Shown here one piece after another: positions 41,998 to 51,099 of a DNA stretch of 64,000 nucleotides. The stretch lies in contig NZ_JAKNTA010000005.1 in NCBI RefSeq assembly GCF_022288725.1, positions 409,658-473,657 on the forward strand. Direction: 5' to 3'. The notes beneath the pieces are model-generated. The model worked only from the letters and a program-made list of their open reading frames with translations. It was not told where the DNA came from and made no database searches. Source of the DNA: Kitasatospora sp. A2-31. GTDB lineage: Bacteria; Actinomycetota; Actinomycetes; Streptomycetales; Streptomycetaceae. The first letter of the stretch is position 1. Each line of letters starts with the position of its first letter. A program made the translations under genes and the position numbers.

Positions 41998-43619
41998 GCG
42001 GCGCGGGCGGGGGCGGCGACGGCCCGGAGGTGCCCGGCGGTTCCGATCTCCCGGACGACCCCTGGGGGACCGGCGTCCCGGACGGTCCCGGCGGCCCGGG
42101 GACCGGCGGGCCCGAGCCCGCGAGCTCCGACGAACCCGGGATGCCGGACGACCCGTCCGCCGGCCTCGACGCCCTGGCCGGCGGTACCGGCGGCCCGGGC
42201 GCCCTCGGGCCCCTGCTGGCCACCGTGCTCGACGCCCTGGACGCCGGCGCCGCCCGCCGCGGCGGGCCGCTGCCGGCCGGGCACCCCGGCCAGGTCGCCG
42301 CGCTGGTCGCCGACGCACTGGCCGGGCCGGGCGGGGCGCAGGCCCTGGGCCGCCTCACCGAGGTGCTCGCCCGCGGCGCCGCCGATCCCGCGGACCCGGC
42401 CTGCGCCGCCCACCTGCACTGCCCGCCGCTGGCCGTGGCCGCCGCCGCCGACCTCGCCGTCAGCGCGCTCAACCCCTCCCAGGACTCCTGGGACCAGGCG
42501 CCCGCCGCCACCGCACTGGAGACCGCACTGCTCGCCGAGCTCGCCGCCCTGGTCGGCTTCGACCCGGCCCACGCCGCCGGGGTGCTCACCTCCGGCGGTA
42601 CCGAGTCGAACCTGATGGGCCTGATGCTGGCCCGCGACCAGAAGCTGGACGGCATCGTCGAGCTCGACGGCCTCCCGGCCGGTGCCCGGCCCCGGATCAT
42701 CGCCTCGGAGGCCGCGCACTTCTCCGTCCAGCGCGCCGCCGCGCTGCTCGGACTCGGCGAGCGGGCCGTCGTCACCGTCCCCGTCGACCGCGACCTGCGC
42801 ATGCACCCGGCCGCCCTGGAACGCGTCCTGGCCGAGACCAGCTGGGCGGGGAACACCCCGATCGCCGTGGTCGCGACCGCCGGCACCACCGACACCGGGG
42901 CGATCGACCCGCTGCACACCGCCGCCGACCTCGCCGCCCGCTACGGCGCCTGGCTGCACGTCGACGCCGCGTACGGGGGCGGCGCGCTGCTGTCCGACCG
43001 GCTCGCGCCCCTGCTCGACGGCATCGCCCGGGCCGACTCGGTCTCGCTGGACTGGCACAAGCTCGGCTGGCAGCCCGCCGCCGCCGGGATCTTCCTGGTG
43101 CGGCGGGCCGAGACCTACGTGTCGCTCGCCCGCCGCGCCGAGTACCTCAACCCGGCCGACGACGAACAGGCCGGCTACCCGAGCCTGTTGGGCCTGTCGC
43201 TGCGCACCACCCGGCGGGCCGACGCCTTCAAGATCGCGGTCACCCTGCGCACCCTCGGCCGGGCGGGCCTCGGCCGGCTGGTCGACGCCTGCCACCTGCT
43301 GGCGCGCGGCGCCGCCGAGGCCGTGCGGGCCGAGCCCGAACTGGAGCTGCACGCCGAACCGGTCCTCACCACCGTGGTGTTCCGCTACCGCCCGCCGGGC
43401 GAGCACGACGGAACCGCGCTCGACGCGGTCAACGCCGAACTCCGCCGGACGCTGCTGCGCACCGGGCGCGCCGTCGTCGGACGGACCGAACTGCCCGGCG
43501 AGGGACCGGGCAGGGTCCGGCTGAAGCTCACCCTGCTGAACCCGCACGCCTCCGCGGCCGAAGTCGGCGCACTGCTGCACGAGGTGGTGCGCATCGGCCG
43601 GGAGACCCGGCCCGCCTAG
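41994..43619 (+). CDS. L-2,4-diaminobutyrate decarboxylase (group II PLP decarboxylase)
   Basis: A 541-aa group II decarboxylase that would turn diaminobutyrate into 1,3-diaminopropane, as RhbB-type enzymes do. Motifs are VLTSGGTESNLMGLMLARD, VVATAGTTDTGAIDPL, LHVDAAYGGGALLS with the PLP Asp, and the lysine in VSLDWHKLGWQP. The first ~60 residues are a Gly/Pro/Asp-rich lead unlike relatives. The GTG start overlaps the aminotransferase stop in GTGA. Together the two genes provide the diamine for the NIS synthetases across the locus. Confidence 0.9.
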   Translation: MSGAGGGGDGPEVPGGSDLPDDPWGTGVPDGPGGPGTGGPEPASSDEPGMPDDPSAGLDALAGGTGGPGALGPLLATVLDALDAGAARRGGPLPAGHPGQVAALVADALAGPGGAQALGRLTEVLARGAADPADPACAAHLHCPPLAVAAAADLAVSALNPSQDSWDQAPAATALETALLAELAALVGFDPAHAAGVLTSGGTESNLMGLMLARDQKLDGIVELDGLPAGARPRIIASEAAHFSVQRAAALLGLGERAVVTVPVDRDLRMHPAALERVLAETSWAGNTPIAVVATAGTTDTGAIDPLHTAADLAARYGAWLHVDAAYGGGALLSDRLAPLLDGIARADSVSLDWHKLGWQPAAAGIFLVRRAETYVSLARRAEYLNPADDEQAGYPSLLGLSLRTTRRADAFKIAVTLRTLGRAGLGRLVDACHLLARGAAEAVRAEPELELHAEPVLTTVVFRYRPPGEHDGTALDAVNAELRRTLLRTGRAVVGRTELPGEGPGRVRLKLTLLNPHASAAEVGALLHEVVRIGRETRPA

Positions 43620-43635
43620 CCGCTCGGCCCTGGGA

Positions 43636-43830
43636 GCCGTCCGGACGTCCGGCTGGGCGAGGTGGAGGTGAAGGAGGGCGAGCTGGTCCTGGTGCTGGTC
43701 GAGGGGGCCGACCACGACCCGGCGGTCTTCCCGGAGCGGGAGCGCATCGACTTCGCACCCACGCGGAGATCGCGATCACGGCGCTGGTCGAGCGCCTGCC
43801 GGGTCTGCGGCCGGCCCTGCCCGGCCGAGC
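43636..43830 (+). pseudogene. Cytochrome P450 remnant (C-terminal fragment)
   Basis: One frame reads DVRLGEVEVKEGELVLVLVE, then GADHDPAVFPERERIDFAPT, the beta-hairpin and meander region seen just before the heme loop of bacterial P450s. A shift to another frame then gives THAEIAITALVERLPGLRPA, which corresponds to the L-helix after the heme Cys. The heme-binding loop (FGxGxHxCxG) between them is missing, as are the I-helix and everything upstream. It is therefore a decayed fragment with a deletion and frameshift, lying between the two siderophore arms. Confidence 0.75.
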
Positions 43831-43942
43831 AGCCGGCCGAGCAGCCGGCCTGGCGGCCAGGCCTCATCAAGCGCCTGCCGGAGCGGCTCCCCGTCGTCCG
43901 GCGAGCCCGCAGGGGGCGGGCCCGCGGCCGCCCGGACGGAAC

Positions 43943-44752
43943 CTAGTCGTCCGGTCCGAGCAGGACGGCGCGGGTCCGCTCCCAGGTCGCCCGGTCGGCG
44001 GCCACCAGGAGTCCGTGCTCGCAGCCCGGGGCCTCCGGGCGGTAGGGGCTGCGGTCCAGCCGGGCGGAGACCCCGCCGGCCTCGGTGACCAGGAGCGATC
44101 CGGGAGCGTGGTCCCAGGGCAGGGTGCGCCAGTAGAGGATGAAGTCCAGCCCGCCCTCGGCGAGCTCCGGGTACTCGATCCCGGCGGCGTGCCGCCCCGG
44201 GGTCACCTCGCCGAAGGCCGCGCTGTTCGCCTCCACCCGGCGGCGCTGCTCCGGGTCCAGGAAGCGGCTCTTCACCGCGCCGCGCCACTTGGCGGGGGCG
44301 GCCGGCGCGGGCGTCCGGGTGAGGCGGTGGCCGTTGCGCCAGGCGCCGGCGCCCAGCTCGGCGGTGTAGCAGACGGCGTTGGACGGCTGCCAGATCCAGG
44401 AGGCCACGGTCTGGCCGGAACGGACCAGGGAGGCCATCACGGCGTAGTCGGGGCGGCCGGCGATGAAGTTGGACGTCCCGTCCACCGGGTCGACCAGCCA
44501 GACGGCGGGCTCGGAGTGCAGGGCGCGGGCGAGGGCGGGGTCGGCGGAGACGGCCTCCTCGCCGACCACCGGCACGGGCAGCAGCTCGCGCAGGCGCCGC
44601 TCGATGATCGCCTCGGCCTCGCGGTCGGCGATGGTCACCACCTCACCGGGGGCCTTCTCCATCACCTCGCCGGCGGCCAGCGCCCGGAACCGCGGCTCCA
44701 CCGCCTCGGCGGACGCCTCGGCGAGGATCTCCGCCACCCTGTCCATCAGCAC
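43943..44752 (-). CDS. Inositol monophosphatase family protein
   Basis: A 269-aa Mg-dependent phosphatase. It has the metal ligands in VVGEEAVS, the core motif WLVDPVDGTSNFIAG and the C-terminal LPWDHAPGSLLVTEAGG. Substrates in the family range from inositol-1-phosphate to histidinol-phosphate and nucleotide phosphates. GTG 44752 is favoured by GGGAG at 6 nt; ATG two codons later is the alternative. It stands between the siderophore arms and need not belong to the pathway. Confidence 0.9.
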   Translation of the reverse strand: MLMDRVAEILAEASAEAVEPRFRALAAGEVMEKAPGEVVTIADREAEAIIERRLRELLPVPVVGEEAVSADPALARALHSEPAVWLVDPVDGTSNFIAGRPDYAVMASLVRSGQTVASWIWQPSNAVCYTAELGAGAWRNGHRLTRTPAPAAPAKWRGAVKSRFLDPEQRRRVEANSAAFGEVTPGRHAAGIEYPELAEGGLDFILYWRTLPWDHAPGSLLVTEAGGVSARLDRSPYRPEAPGCEHGLLVAADRATWERTRAVLLGPDD

Positions 44753-44928
44753 TGCGCGCTCCCTTCGCTGGCTACCACTCTCGCACGTCTGTGCGGTGCC
44801 GACCTGCGGCAGGGGGCGGACCGGGGGCGCTCCGAGGGGGCGAGCGCCCCGAGGCGATCGGCCCACGACCTCGACCCGCCACGGCGACGTCAAGGCCCAC
44901 GACGCCGGCCCACGACGCCGGCCCACGG

Positions 44929-44966
44929 CTTCCGGCCGACGGACTTCAGAAGCCGTCGGCTGGAAG
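44929..44966 (-). terminator. Hairpin downstream of the siderophore operon
   Basis: 14-bp arms (13 paired) at 44929-44942 and 44953-44966 with a 10-nt loop, about 50 nt past the stop of the PLP decarboxylase. A 13-bp tandem duplication (CCCACGACGCCGG) sits just beyond, at about 44898-44923. Confidence 0.6.
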
Positions 44967-45016
44967 TCGTCCGCCGAAAGCTGCCGCCCGCGACCGCGCC
45001 CGGCCGGCGCCCGCCG

Positions 45017-46252
45017 TCAGCCGGTGGCCGCCGGAACCTCGTCGTCGAGGTAGTGGAAGCCGGGGTGCGGGTGCATCAGGAAGTCGTGGTGCGAGATGTT
45101 CCACGCGTACGCGCCCGCCATGGCGAAGAGCACCCGGTCCCCCGTGCGCAGCCCGGCCGCGGCCGGCGCGCTGCGCGCGAGGACGTCCTTCGGGGTGCAG
45201 AGCTGCCCCGCCAGGGTGGCCCGCCCCGTGGTGACGGCCGGGCGCGGCCACGGGTGCGACCAGGCCTCGACGGGCACCACGGTGAACGGCTGGTCGTGCC
45301 CCCGCGTGGCCGGCGTGCGCAGGTGGTGGGTGCCGCCGCGGACGACCGCGAAGTCCTCCCCGTGGCTCTGCTTCACGTCCAGGACCTCGGTGGCGTACCA
45401 GCCGCAGTACGCCGTCAGCGCGCGACCCGGCTCGATCCGCAGGGTCAGCCCGGGGTGGCGGTCGAGCAGCCTGCCCAGGCCCGCTCCGAACGCGGTCCAG
45501 TCGAAGCCCGCCTGCGGGTCGGCGTAGTCGACGGCCATGCCGCCGCCCACGTTGACCTCGTCGAGCGCGACGGCGTGCCGCTCGGCCAGCCGCGCCGACC
45601 AGCCGACGATCTGCTCGGCGAGCGCCAGCTGGTCCGCGGCGGACAGCCCGCTCGCCAGGTGGGCGTGCACACCGCGCAGCCGCAGCCGCGGGCGCAGCGC
45701 GCCGAACGGGCCGAGCGGGTCGGTGAGCAGGCGGGCGCACGCCTCGGCACGCTCCGGGCCCAGGCCGAACGGCGTCGGCCGGCCGCCCATCGCCAGGGCG
45801 ACCGCGTCCAGGGCGCCCGCGCCCACCGGCAGGTTCACCCGCAGCAGCACGTCCACCGAGGCCTGCGGCCGGTCGGCCACGGCGGCGGCGAGCCGGTACA
45901 GCTCCTGCTCGCTCTCGACGTGCCAGCGGTGCACCCCGGCGTCGACCGCGGCCGCGATCTCGGCCTCCGTCTTGCCCGGGCCGCCGAAGGCCAGCGGGGC
46001 GTCCGGCACGGCCTGCCGCACGTGCGCCAACTCGCCGCCGCTGGAGACCTCGTAGCCGTCCACGGCGGAACGCAGCGCGGTCAGTACGGGGGCGTCGGGG
46101 TTGGCCTTGGCGGCGTAGTACAGCTCGACGCGCTCGGGCAGCGCGGCCCGGACGGCGGCGGCGTGCACGCGCAGCGCCGCCAGGTCGTGGACGAAGGCGG
46201 GCAGAGCATCCGGCGCCAGCCCGGCGACGTGTCGGCGGACGGTGTCGGTCAT
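45017..46252 (-). CDS. Type III PLP decarboxylase (LysA/SbnH-like, siderophore)
   Basis: A 411-aa alanine-racemase-fold decarboxylase. The PLP lysine is in ELYYAAKANPDAPVL, with GYEVSSGGELAHV, VNVGGGMAVDY, the glycine loop IEPGRALTAYCGWY and the C-terminal active-site Cys in GQLCTPKDVLA. It is nearer to siderophore enzymes such as SbnH/AcsE than to housekeeping diaminopimelate decarboxylase. These decarboxylate an amino acid or an amino-acid-citrate intermediate. GGGAGG precedes the ATG. Last gene of the long minus-strand unit. Confidence 0.9.
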   Translation of the reverse strand: MTDTVRRHVAGLAPDALPAFVHDLAALRVHAAAVRAALPERVELYYAAKANPDAPVLTALRSAVDGYEVSSGGELAHVRQAVPDAPLAFGGPGKTEAEIAAAVDAGVHRWHVESEQELYRLAAAVADRPQASVDVLLRVNLPVGAGALDAVALAMGGRPTPFGLGPERAEACARLLTDPLGPFGALRPRLRLRGVHAHLASGLSAADQLALAEQIVGWSARLAERHAVALDEVNVGGGMAVDYADPQAGFDWTAFGAGLGRLLDRHPGLTLRIEPGRALTAYCGWYATEVLDVKQSHGEDFAVVRGGTHHLRTPATRGHDQPFTVVPVEAWSHPWPRPAVTTGRATLAGQLCTPKDVLARSAPAAAGLRTGDRVLFAMAGAYAWNISHHDFLMHPHPGFHYLDDEVPAATG

Positions 46253-46284
46253 CGGGTGCCTCCCAGCGGCAGGGTGTCGTTCAT
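46249..46284 (-). CDS. Possible 11-codon bridging micro-ORF
   Basis: ATG overlaps the stop of the IucA/IucC gene (ATGA). The frame reads MNDTLPLGGTR and stops in a second ATGA that contains the start of the PLP decarboxylase gene. The Shine-Dalgarno sequence of the decarboxylase (GGGAGG) lies inside it. It fills the whole 28-nt gap. It may carry ribosomes across the gap rather than encode a functional peptide, or it may be chance. Confidence 0.25.
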   Translation of the reverse strand: MNDTLPLGGTR

Positions 46285-47999
46285 CGGGCGCTCCACGCCG
46301 GTGTGCGGGCGGCGCTCTGCGGTGCCAGTTGCGCCGCGCCGGCCAGGACCGAGCGGCCGAGCGGGGACGGCAGCCGCACGTAGCCGGCCTCGCGGTCGGG
46401 GCGGCGCTCCCAGCGGGTCAGCAGGTTGGCCTTGGCCGGCAGCGGCACCCCGGCGAGCAGGGCGCGCAGCCGGGGCGGGCGGCCGTGGGCGGCGGCGTAC
46501 TCCTCCAGCACCCGGCGCACGGCCTCCCAGAGGGCGCCCTCCGCCTCCGGGTGGCGGTCGGCGAGCGCGGCGAGCAGCTCGGCGACGTGGTTGACCAGGA
46601 GGCAGTAGACCACCCGGTCCCAGCCGCGTTCGGCGTCGTAGGCCATCGGCCCGGCCACCTCGGGCGGCAGGGCCGCCAGCACGGCGGCGTTCCGTTCGGG
46701 GACGAGCTTGGTGCCCTCCAGGTCGCGGAAGAGCACCTGGGCGGGGAGCCCGTCGGCGTCCACCCCGACCAGCACGTTCTGCAGGTGCGGCTCCAGCACG
46801 ACGCCGTGGTCGAAGTAGGCGGCCAGTACCGGCGGGACGAGCAGCCGCAGGTAGGTGGTCCACCAGTCCAGGGCCGTCCGCGCGTCGGCGTCGGGGCCGA
46901 GCAGCTGCGCGACCTGGGCCGAGCTGGTCGGGTGCTCGTCGGCCACGGCCGCGGCCAGCAGCGGGGTGACGCCGGGGCGCACCAGGCCGGCGAAGCCCTC
47001 GCGGACGATCAGGCCGAAGCCCTCGTAGAGCGACCGGTCGGGAAGGCCGTCCGCGCCGGGCAGCGCCAGCGTGCGGAAGGCCGGCTCGCGCAGCACCGCG
47101 GCGTCCGGGAAGCGCTCGGCGAGGTCGGTCAGCGCGGGGGTGAGGAGCCGGGTCAGGGTCACCGCGCCGGTCAGCTCGTAGGCGGCGTTCTTGCGCAGGC
47201 AGTTGGTGATCCGCACGTTGAGGCTGAACTTCAGGAACGCGCCCGCGCCGTGCAGGGTGCGCACCGAGGCGGTGGCGGCGAACGGCTCGCCGCCGGGGCC
47301 GAGGTCCAGGATGTCTCCGCGCTCCAGGGCGCCGCGCAACAGCGGGTGGTCGGCCAGGAGTTGGAACTGCCAGGGGTGGGCGGGCAGCAGCCGGTAGCCG
47401 GCCGGCACCTCGCGCAGGCCGTCCAGCAGTGCGGTCGCCGCCGGGTCGGTGGAGGCCCCCGCGACGAGCTCCTCCCGGACGGCCAGGTGGCGCAGCCGGA
47501 ACTCGGCCCGGGACTCGGGCGCGTAGGAGCGCCAGTCGCCGCGCTCGGCGGAGCGGGACTTGGGCGCCGGGTGGAAGCGGTGCCCGAAGAGCAGCGCCTG
47601 CTCGGACTCCAGGTAGCGGTCCGGCCCGGCGGCGGGGCGGCTCTCCAGCCCGGCCAGCACACCGGCGTGGCTGGACGCCAGCTGGTCGAGGAACTCCTCG
47701 TTCACCGTTCCGGTGCGCAGCTCCAGCTCGCCCTGGACGTGGTCGGCGAGCGAGCGCCAGTCCAACTCGGACCACCCGTCGGGGCGTTCCTCCTCCACCG
47801 GGCCGGTGAAGCGGTGCGCGCCGAGCAGCGAGGTGCGGCGCAGCGCGACCCGCAGCAGCACGCCGCGCCGGGGGAGCCGCAGCAGCAGCCGGCCGTCGGC
47901 GACGGCGGTCTGGTGCTCGGGTGCGGAGACCTCGCGCAGCAGGCAGTTGAGCAGGGTGTGGGCCACCGCGTGGTCGGCGGTCGGCAGTTCGCGGGTCAT
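46281..47999 (-). CDS. IucA/IucC-family NIS siderophore synthetase (second copy)
   Basis: A 572-aa ATP-dependent synthetase that activates a citrate-type carboxylate as the adenylate and couples it to an amine. NIS landmarks are LLPAHPWQFQ, TASVRTLHGAGAFLKFSLNV followed by RITNCLRKNAAYELTGAV, VLEPHLQNVLVGVD (the E-x-H-x-Q-N motif) and VLFRDLEGTKLV. It shares only the fold pattern with the other synthetase of the locus, so the two probably act on different carboxylates or steps. The ATG overlaps the MFS gene stop. Confidence 0.93.
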   Translation of the reverse strand: MTRELPTADHAVAHTLLNCLLREVSAPEHQTAVADGRLLLRLPRRGVLLRVALRRTSLLGAHRFTGPVEEERPDGWSELDWRSLADHVQGELELRTGTVNEEFLDQLASSHAGVLAGLESRPAAGPDRYLESEQALLFGHRFHPAPKSRSAERGDWRSYAPESRAEFRLRHLAVREELVAGASTDPAATALLDGLREVPAGYRLLPAHPWQFQLLADHPLLRGALERGDILDLGPGGEPFAATASVRTLHGAGAFLKFSLNVRITNCLRKNAAYELTGAVTLTRLLTPALTDLAERFPDAAVLREPAFRTLALPGADGLPDRSLYEGFGLIVREGFAGLVRPGVTPLLAAAVADEHPTSSAQVAQLLGPDADARTALDWWTTYLRLLVPPVLAAYFDHGVVLEPHLQNVLVGVDADGLPAQVLFRDLEGTKLVPERNAAVLAALPPEVAGPMAYDAERGWDRVVYCLLVNHVAELLAALADRHPEAEGALWEAVRRVLEEYAAAHGRPPRLRALLAGVPLPAKANLLTRWERRPDREAGYVRLPSPLGRSVLAGAAQLAPQSAARTPAWSAR

Positions 48000-49297
48000 C
48001 GGTGACTCCAGCGCTTGGGGGAGGGGGCGGCGAGTGCGGTGGCCGCGGCGGCGGCCAGCAGTGCGGCGGCGGTGCCGACCAGCACGGGGGCGGCGGCGCC
48101 GAACCGGCCGTTGGCCAGCGCCGCGACGGCACCGGCGACCACGGCGCCGCCCTTGGAGACGAATTCGAGGGTGCCGAACATCCGGCCCGGTGCCCGGCCC
48201 CGCGCGGCCTCGGCGGCCAGCACGGAGAGGCAGACCAGGCCCAGGGTGAGCCCGGCGCCGAGCAGCAGCCGGACGGCCACGAAGGCCGGCAGCGAGTACG
48301 CCACGGCGTGTCCGGCCAGGCCGAGGGCCACGAAGCCGAAGCCGAGCGCGATCCCGGCGCGCGGGCGGGTGAGGAAGGCGGTGTGGGTGCGGGCGGCGAA
48401 CGCCAGGTAGCAGAGGTGCGGCAGCGCGAACAGCACGCCGGTGGTGGTCTCGGAGACCTCGGGGACCCGCTCCTCGGCCAGGGATATCAGGTAGGGGAAG
48501 GAGATGATCGTCGCGAAGACGAAGGCGAACTCGAAGGCGTAGAGCGCGGTGAGCGGCGCGCAGGCGGCCGCGGCCGGCTCGGTGTCGTCCGCCGTCCCGG
48601 CCACGCCGGCGTTCGCGGTGCCGACGCCGCCCCCGATCGCGCCTCCGGCCTCGCCCTCGGCGTCGCCCGTGCGGACCGCAGCGACGGCCGGCCGGGCCGG
48701 CTCCGGGAGCAACGAGAGCAGCACGGCGGCGGCCAGCGGCAGGGCGGCCATCAGCAGGTACTGCCGGTGCGGGTCGATCCACGGCGACAGCGCGCCGACC
48801 AGGACGGGGGCGGCGACCAGGGCGGCCCGCGCGCTGCCCTGCATCAGGGTGAGCGCCCGGGAGAGCCGTGCGCCGTCGAGGGCCGCGGCCAGGTAGCCGT
48901 TGGTCGCGGCGAAGGTGCCGCCCAGGAACCCCTGGAGTGCCAGGGCGAGGGTGAACGCCGGCAGGCTGTCGGCCGCGCCGGCGAGCAGGAAGGAGACGGT
49001 GAGCCCGAGTTGGGCGCGGAGCAACAGGCGCTTGCGGCCGAACCGGTCGGCGAGCCGCCCCCACAGCGGGGCGCCGAGCGCGCTGAACACGGTCGGCACG
49101 ATGTAGAGCACGCCGGCCCACCGGCCCTGCGGGTCGCCCAGCGCGGGCAGGATCGCCGTCAGGTACGGCGGCAGGCCGAGCGCGGCGAAGGAGGCCACGA
49201 AGTAGCAGGCGGCGACGGCGTGCACCTGGCGCCGGCCGAGCCCGGTGGCGCGGGCGGTCTCGCCGGTGGACGGCTTCGCCAGGGTGTCGACCGTCAT
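47996..49297 (-). CDS. MFS transporter, probable siderophore exporter
   Basis: A 433-aa major-facilitator protein with 12 predicted helices. Loop 2-3 motif A is GAPLWGRLADRFGRKRLLL, and the central cytoplasmic loop is Gly/Ala/Glu-rich. Position between two NIS synthetase genes, with ATGA overlaps on both sides, is that of SbnD- or AlcS-type exporters. Export of the finished siderophore is inferred. Confidence 0.9.
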   Translation of the reverse strand: MTVDTLAKPSTGETARATGLGRRQVHAVAACYFVASFAALGLPPYLTAILPALGDPQGRWAGVLYIVPTVFSALGAPLWGRLADRFGRKRLLLRAQLGLTVSFLLAGAADSLPAFTLALALQGFLGGTFAATNGYLAAALDGARLSRALTLMQGSARAALVAAPVLVGALSPWIDPHRQYLLMAALPLAAAVLLSLLPEPARPAVAAVRTGDAEGEAGGAIGGGVGTANAGVAGTADDTEPAAAACAPLTALYAFEFAFVFATIISFPYLISLAEERVPEVSETTTGVLFALPHLCYLAFAARTHTAFLTRPRAGIALGFGFVALGLAGHAVAYSLPAFVAVRLLLGAGLTLGLVCLSVLAAEAARGRAPGRMFGTLEFVSKGGAVVAGAVAALANGRFGAAAPVLVGTAAALLAAAAATALAAPSPKRWSHR

Positions 49298-51099
49298 CGG
49301 GTGGCTCCCGGGGGCGTGACGCCCGGCGACCGGAGGTAGTTGGGGCCGCTGGTGTAGTGCTTGTTGATGTCGGCGGCGCCGGAGCGCTGCTTGCTGAGCA
49401 GCGTGCCGGCGGTGACCATCGCCTTCACCGGCAGCCGCTCGGCGTCCAGCACGGCGGCGCGCAGCGGCTCGCCCGCCGGGCCGAGCCGGTCCACCGCTTC
49501 GGCGAGCCGCTTGCGCAGCAGCGCCAGGGTGTCGTCGAGTCCGGCGCGCCCGTGGGCGGCCAGGCCGAAGGCGAGGGAGGCGCTGCACAGGTGGCCGGTG
49601 ATGGTCGTGAAGAGGTCGGTCAGCGGCCGGTCGGTGTCACCGAACATCCGCGCGTGGTCGTCGAACTCGGTCGGTTCCGGGGCGAGGTCCCCCAGTTCGG
49701 CGGCCAGCCGCGGGCCGTTGATCCGGGGGCCGTCGTTGTCCTTGTAGAGCAGCCGCAGCCGGGTCCGGCCGCCGGCCCGGTCCAGCACCAGCGAGGTGTT
49801 CTGCTGGTGGGACTCCAGGGCGATGCCGTAGCGGAAGAGCGTGGTCTGCCAGTCGAACAGCAGGGCGAGGAAGGCGTCGTAGAGGGCGAGCGGGTCGCCG
49901 TCGTAGAAGCGGTCCGCGAGGTGGTCGACCACCAGCCGGCCGCCGGGCGCGGGGGCCAGCAGCGAGGCGAGCGGGACGGTCACGGTCTCGCCCAGCTCGG
50001 CCGGGTAGCGGCGCAGCAGGACGGCCAGCAGCTCGTGCCCGGTTTCGAGGTAGCACTGCTCGTCGGCGTGCAGGACCGTGGCGGCGAAGCGCGGTTCGAG
50101 ACCGATGACGGTCTCCAGCAGGCGCTGGCCGGCCGCGCCGTCCGGCAGCACGCCGGGCTTGATGGTGCGGCGGTTCTTCAGGCCGAGGGTGGCGGTGGCC
50201 AGCGGCAGCTTCAGGTGGCAGGCCGGGTCCTCGGCGACGGCGACGGTGCGCATGGACAGCGTCGGCACGACGGTCAGGTACGGCCGCTCGGCGAGCACGG
50301 CCCTGCCGGTCAGGCCGAGGGCGGCCAGCGCCTCGTCGAGCGGCCTGCCGACGGAGAGCGGATGGACGGGCAGGGTGAGCCAGCCGCCGTCGCCGTCGCC
50401 GTCTCCGTCTCCGTCTCCGTCGCCGTCGCCGTCGAGGTCGAGGCCGAGCCAGGCCGGGGTCGGCCACCAGGTGGGCAGCGGCTGCCCGCCGTGCCGGTGG
50501 ACGGCGCCGGCCGGCACGGCCAGCCAGCGGAGTTCGAAGGCCGGGTGGAACTCCGGCGCGTAGGAGCGTAGTTGCGGCTCGCTGAGCCCCGATCGCCCGC
50601 GGGCGGTCGGGTAGACCGGGTGGTCGAGGTGGGCGGCGAGGGTGTCCTGCCCGAGGGCGGCGGCGAGGCCGGTCCAGTGGGCGGGGTCGGGGCCGTACAG
50701 GTCGGCGAGCGCCGTCTGCACCTCGCCGCGCACGTGGTCGTGCAACTCCATGGTGGCGAGGGTCTGCCGGCACTCCTCGGCGAAGGCGGTCCAGCCGTCG
50801 CGGTCCTCGGGGTCGGCGAGCCCGGCGAGCGCGGCCAGGATCGCGTCGAGCCCGGTGAGCCGGTCGCCGTCGTGCTCCAGCAGCGGCAGCCGGGCGGCGT
50901 ACTCGCTCTGGAAGCCCTCCTCGGCGACGGGCAGGGCGATCGCGTGCTCGGCCAGGGTGAGCCAGCGGCCGTCCGCGCGGTCGGCCGGGACGCTGCGGGT
51001 GCGCAGGCCGAGGACGTCCTCGCGCAGCAGGGCGGAGAGCACCCGGAGCGTCAGCTGTCCGGCGACGGGGGAGGGGTCCAGCGCGTTCACGGCGTTCAC
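49294..51099 (-). CDS. IucA/IucC-family NIS siderophore synthetase (first copy)
   Basis: A 601-aa synthetase with TVVPTLSMRTVAVAEDPACH and LKLPLATATLGLKNRRTIKP, the E-x-H-x-Q-N motif as IALESHQQNTSLVL, and RLLYKDNDGPRINGP. The C-terminal FhuF-like domain that follows the catalytic part is short. Around residue 230 an Asp-Gly dipeptide is repeated about eight times, encoded by a hexanucleotide tandem repeat. This is absent from the family pattern and lies just before the conserved WLTLPVHPLS. GTG overlaps the ATP-grasp stop in GTGA. Confidence 0.92.
   Translation of the reverse strand: MNAVNALDPSPVAGQLTLRVLSALLREDVLGLRTRSVPADRADGRWLTLAEHAIALPVAEEGFQSEYAARLPLLEHDGDRLTGLDAILAALAGLADPEDRDGWTAFAEECRQTLATMELHDHVRGEVQTALADLYGPDPAHWTGLAAALGQDTLAAHLDHPVYPTARGRSGLSEPQLRSYAPEFHPAFELRWLAVPAGAVHRHGGQPLPTWWPTPAWLGLDLDGDGDGDGDGDGDGDGGWLTLPVHPLSVGRPLDEALAALGLTGRAVLAERPYLTVVPTLSMRTVAVAEDPACHLKLPLATATLGLKNRRTIKPGVLPDGAAGQRLLETVIGLEPRFAATVLHADEQCYLETGHELLAVLLRRYPAELGETVTVPLASLLAPAPGGRLVVDHLADRFYDGDPLALYDAFLALLFDWQTTLFRYGIALESHQQNTSLVLDRAGGRTRLRLLYKDNDGPRINGPRLAAELGDLAPEPTEFDDHARMFGDTDRPLTDLFTTITGHLCSASLAFGLAAHGRAGLDDTLALLRKRLAEAVDRLGPAGEPLRAAVLDAERLPVKAMVTAGTLLSKQRSGAADINKHYTSGPNYLRSPGVTPPGATR
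50389..50436. repeat. In-frame hexanucleotide repeat encoding (Asp-Gly)n
   Basis: Seven clean units of GTCGCC/GTCTCC on the + strand plus a degenerate eighth, inside the first NIS synthetase gene. Copy-number change would add or remove Asp-Gly pairs without a frameshift. Confidence 0.9.

Noticed and set aside
45017..46252. Housekeeping diaminopimelate decarboxylase (lysA)
   Set aside because: Same fold, but it is the last gene of an iron-controlled siderophore unit next to a NIS synthetase, and the sequence is closer in pattern to SbnH/AcsE-type enzymes.
41855..46594. Very long + frame (about 1,580 codons)
   Set aside because: It spans four recognisable genes on both strands in the wrong frame and is almost pure Arg/Gly/Pro/Ala. 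Only the few residues matching a P450 L-helix near 43,760-43,820 are meaningful.
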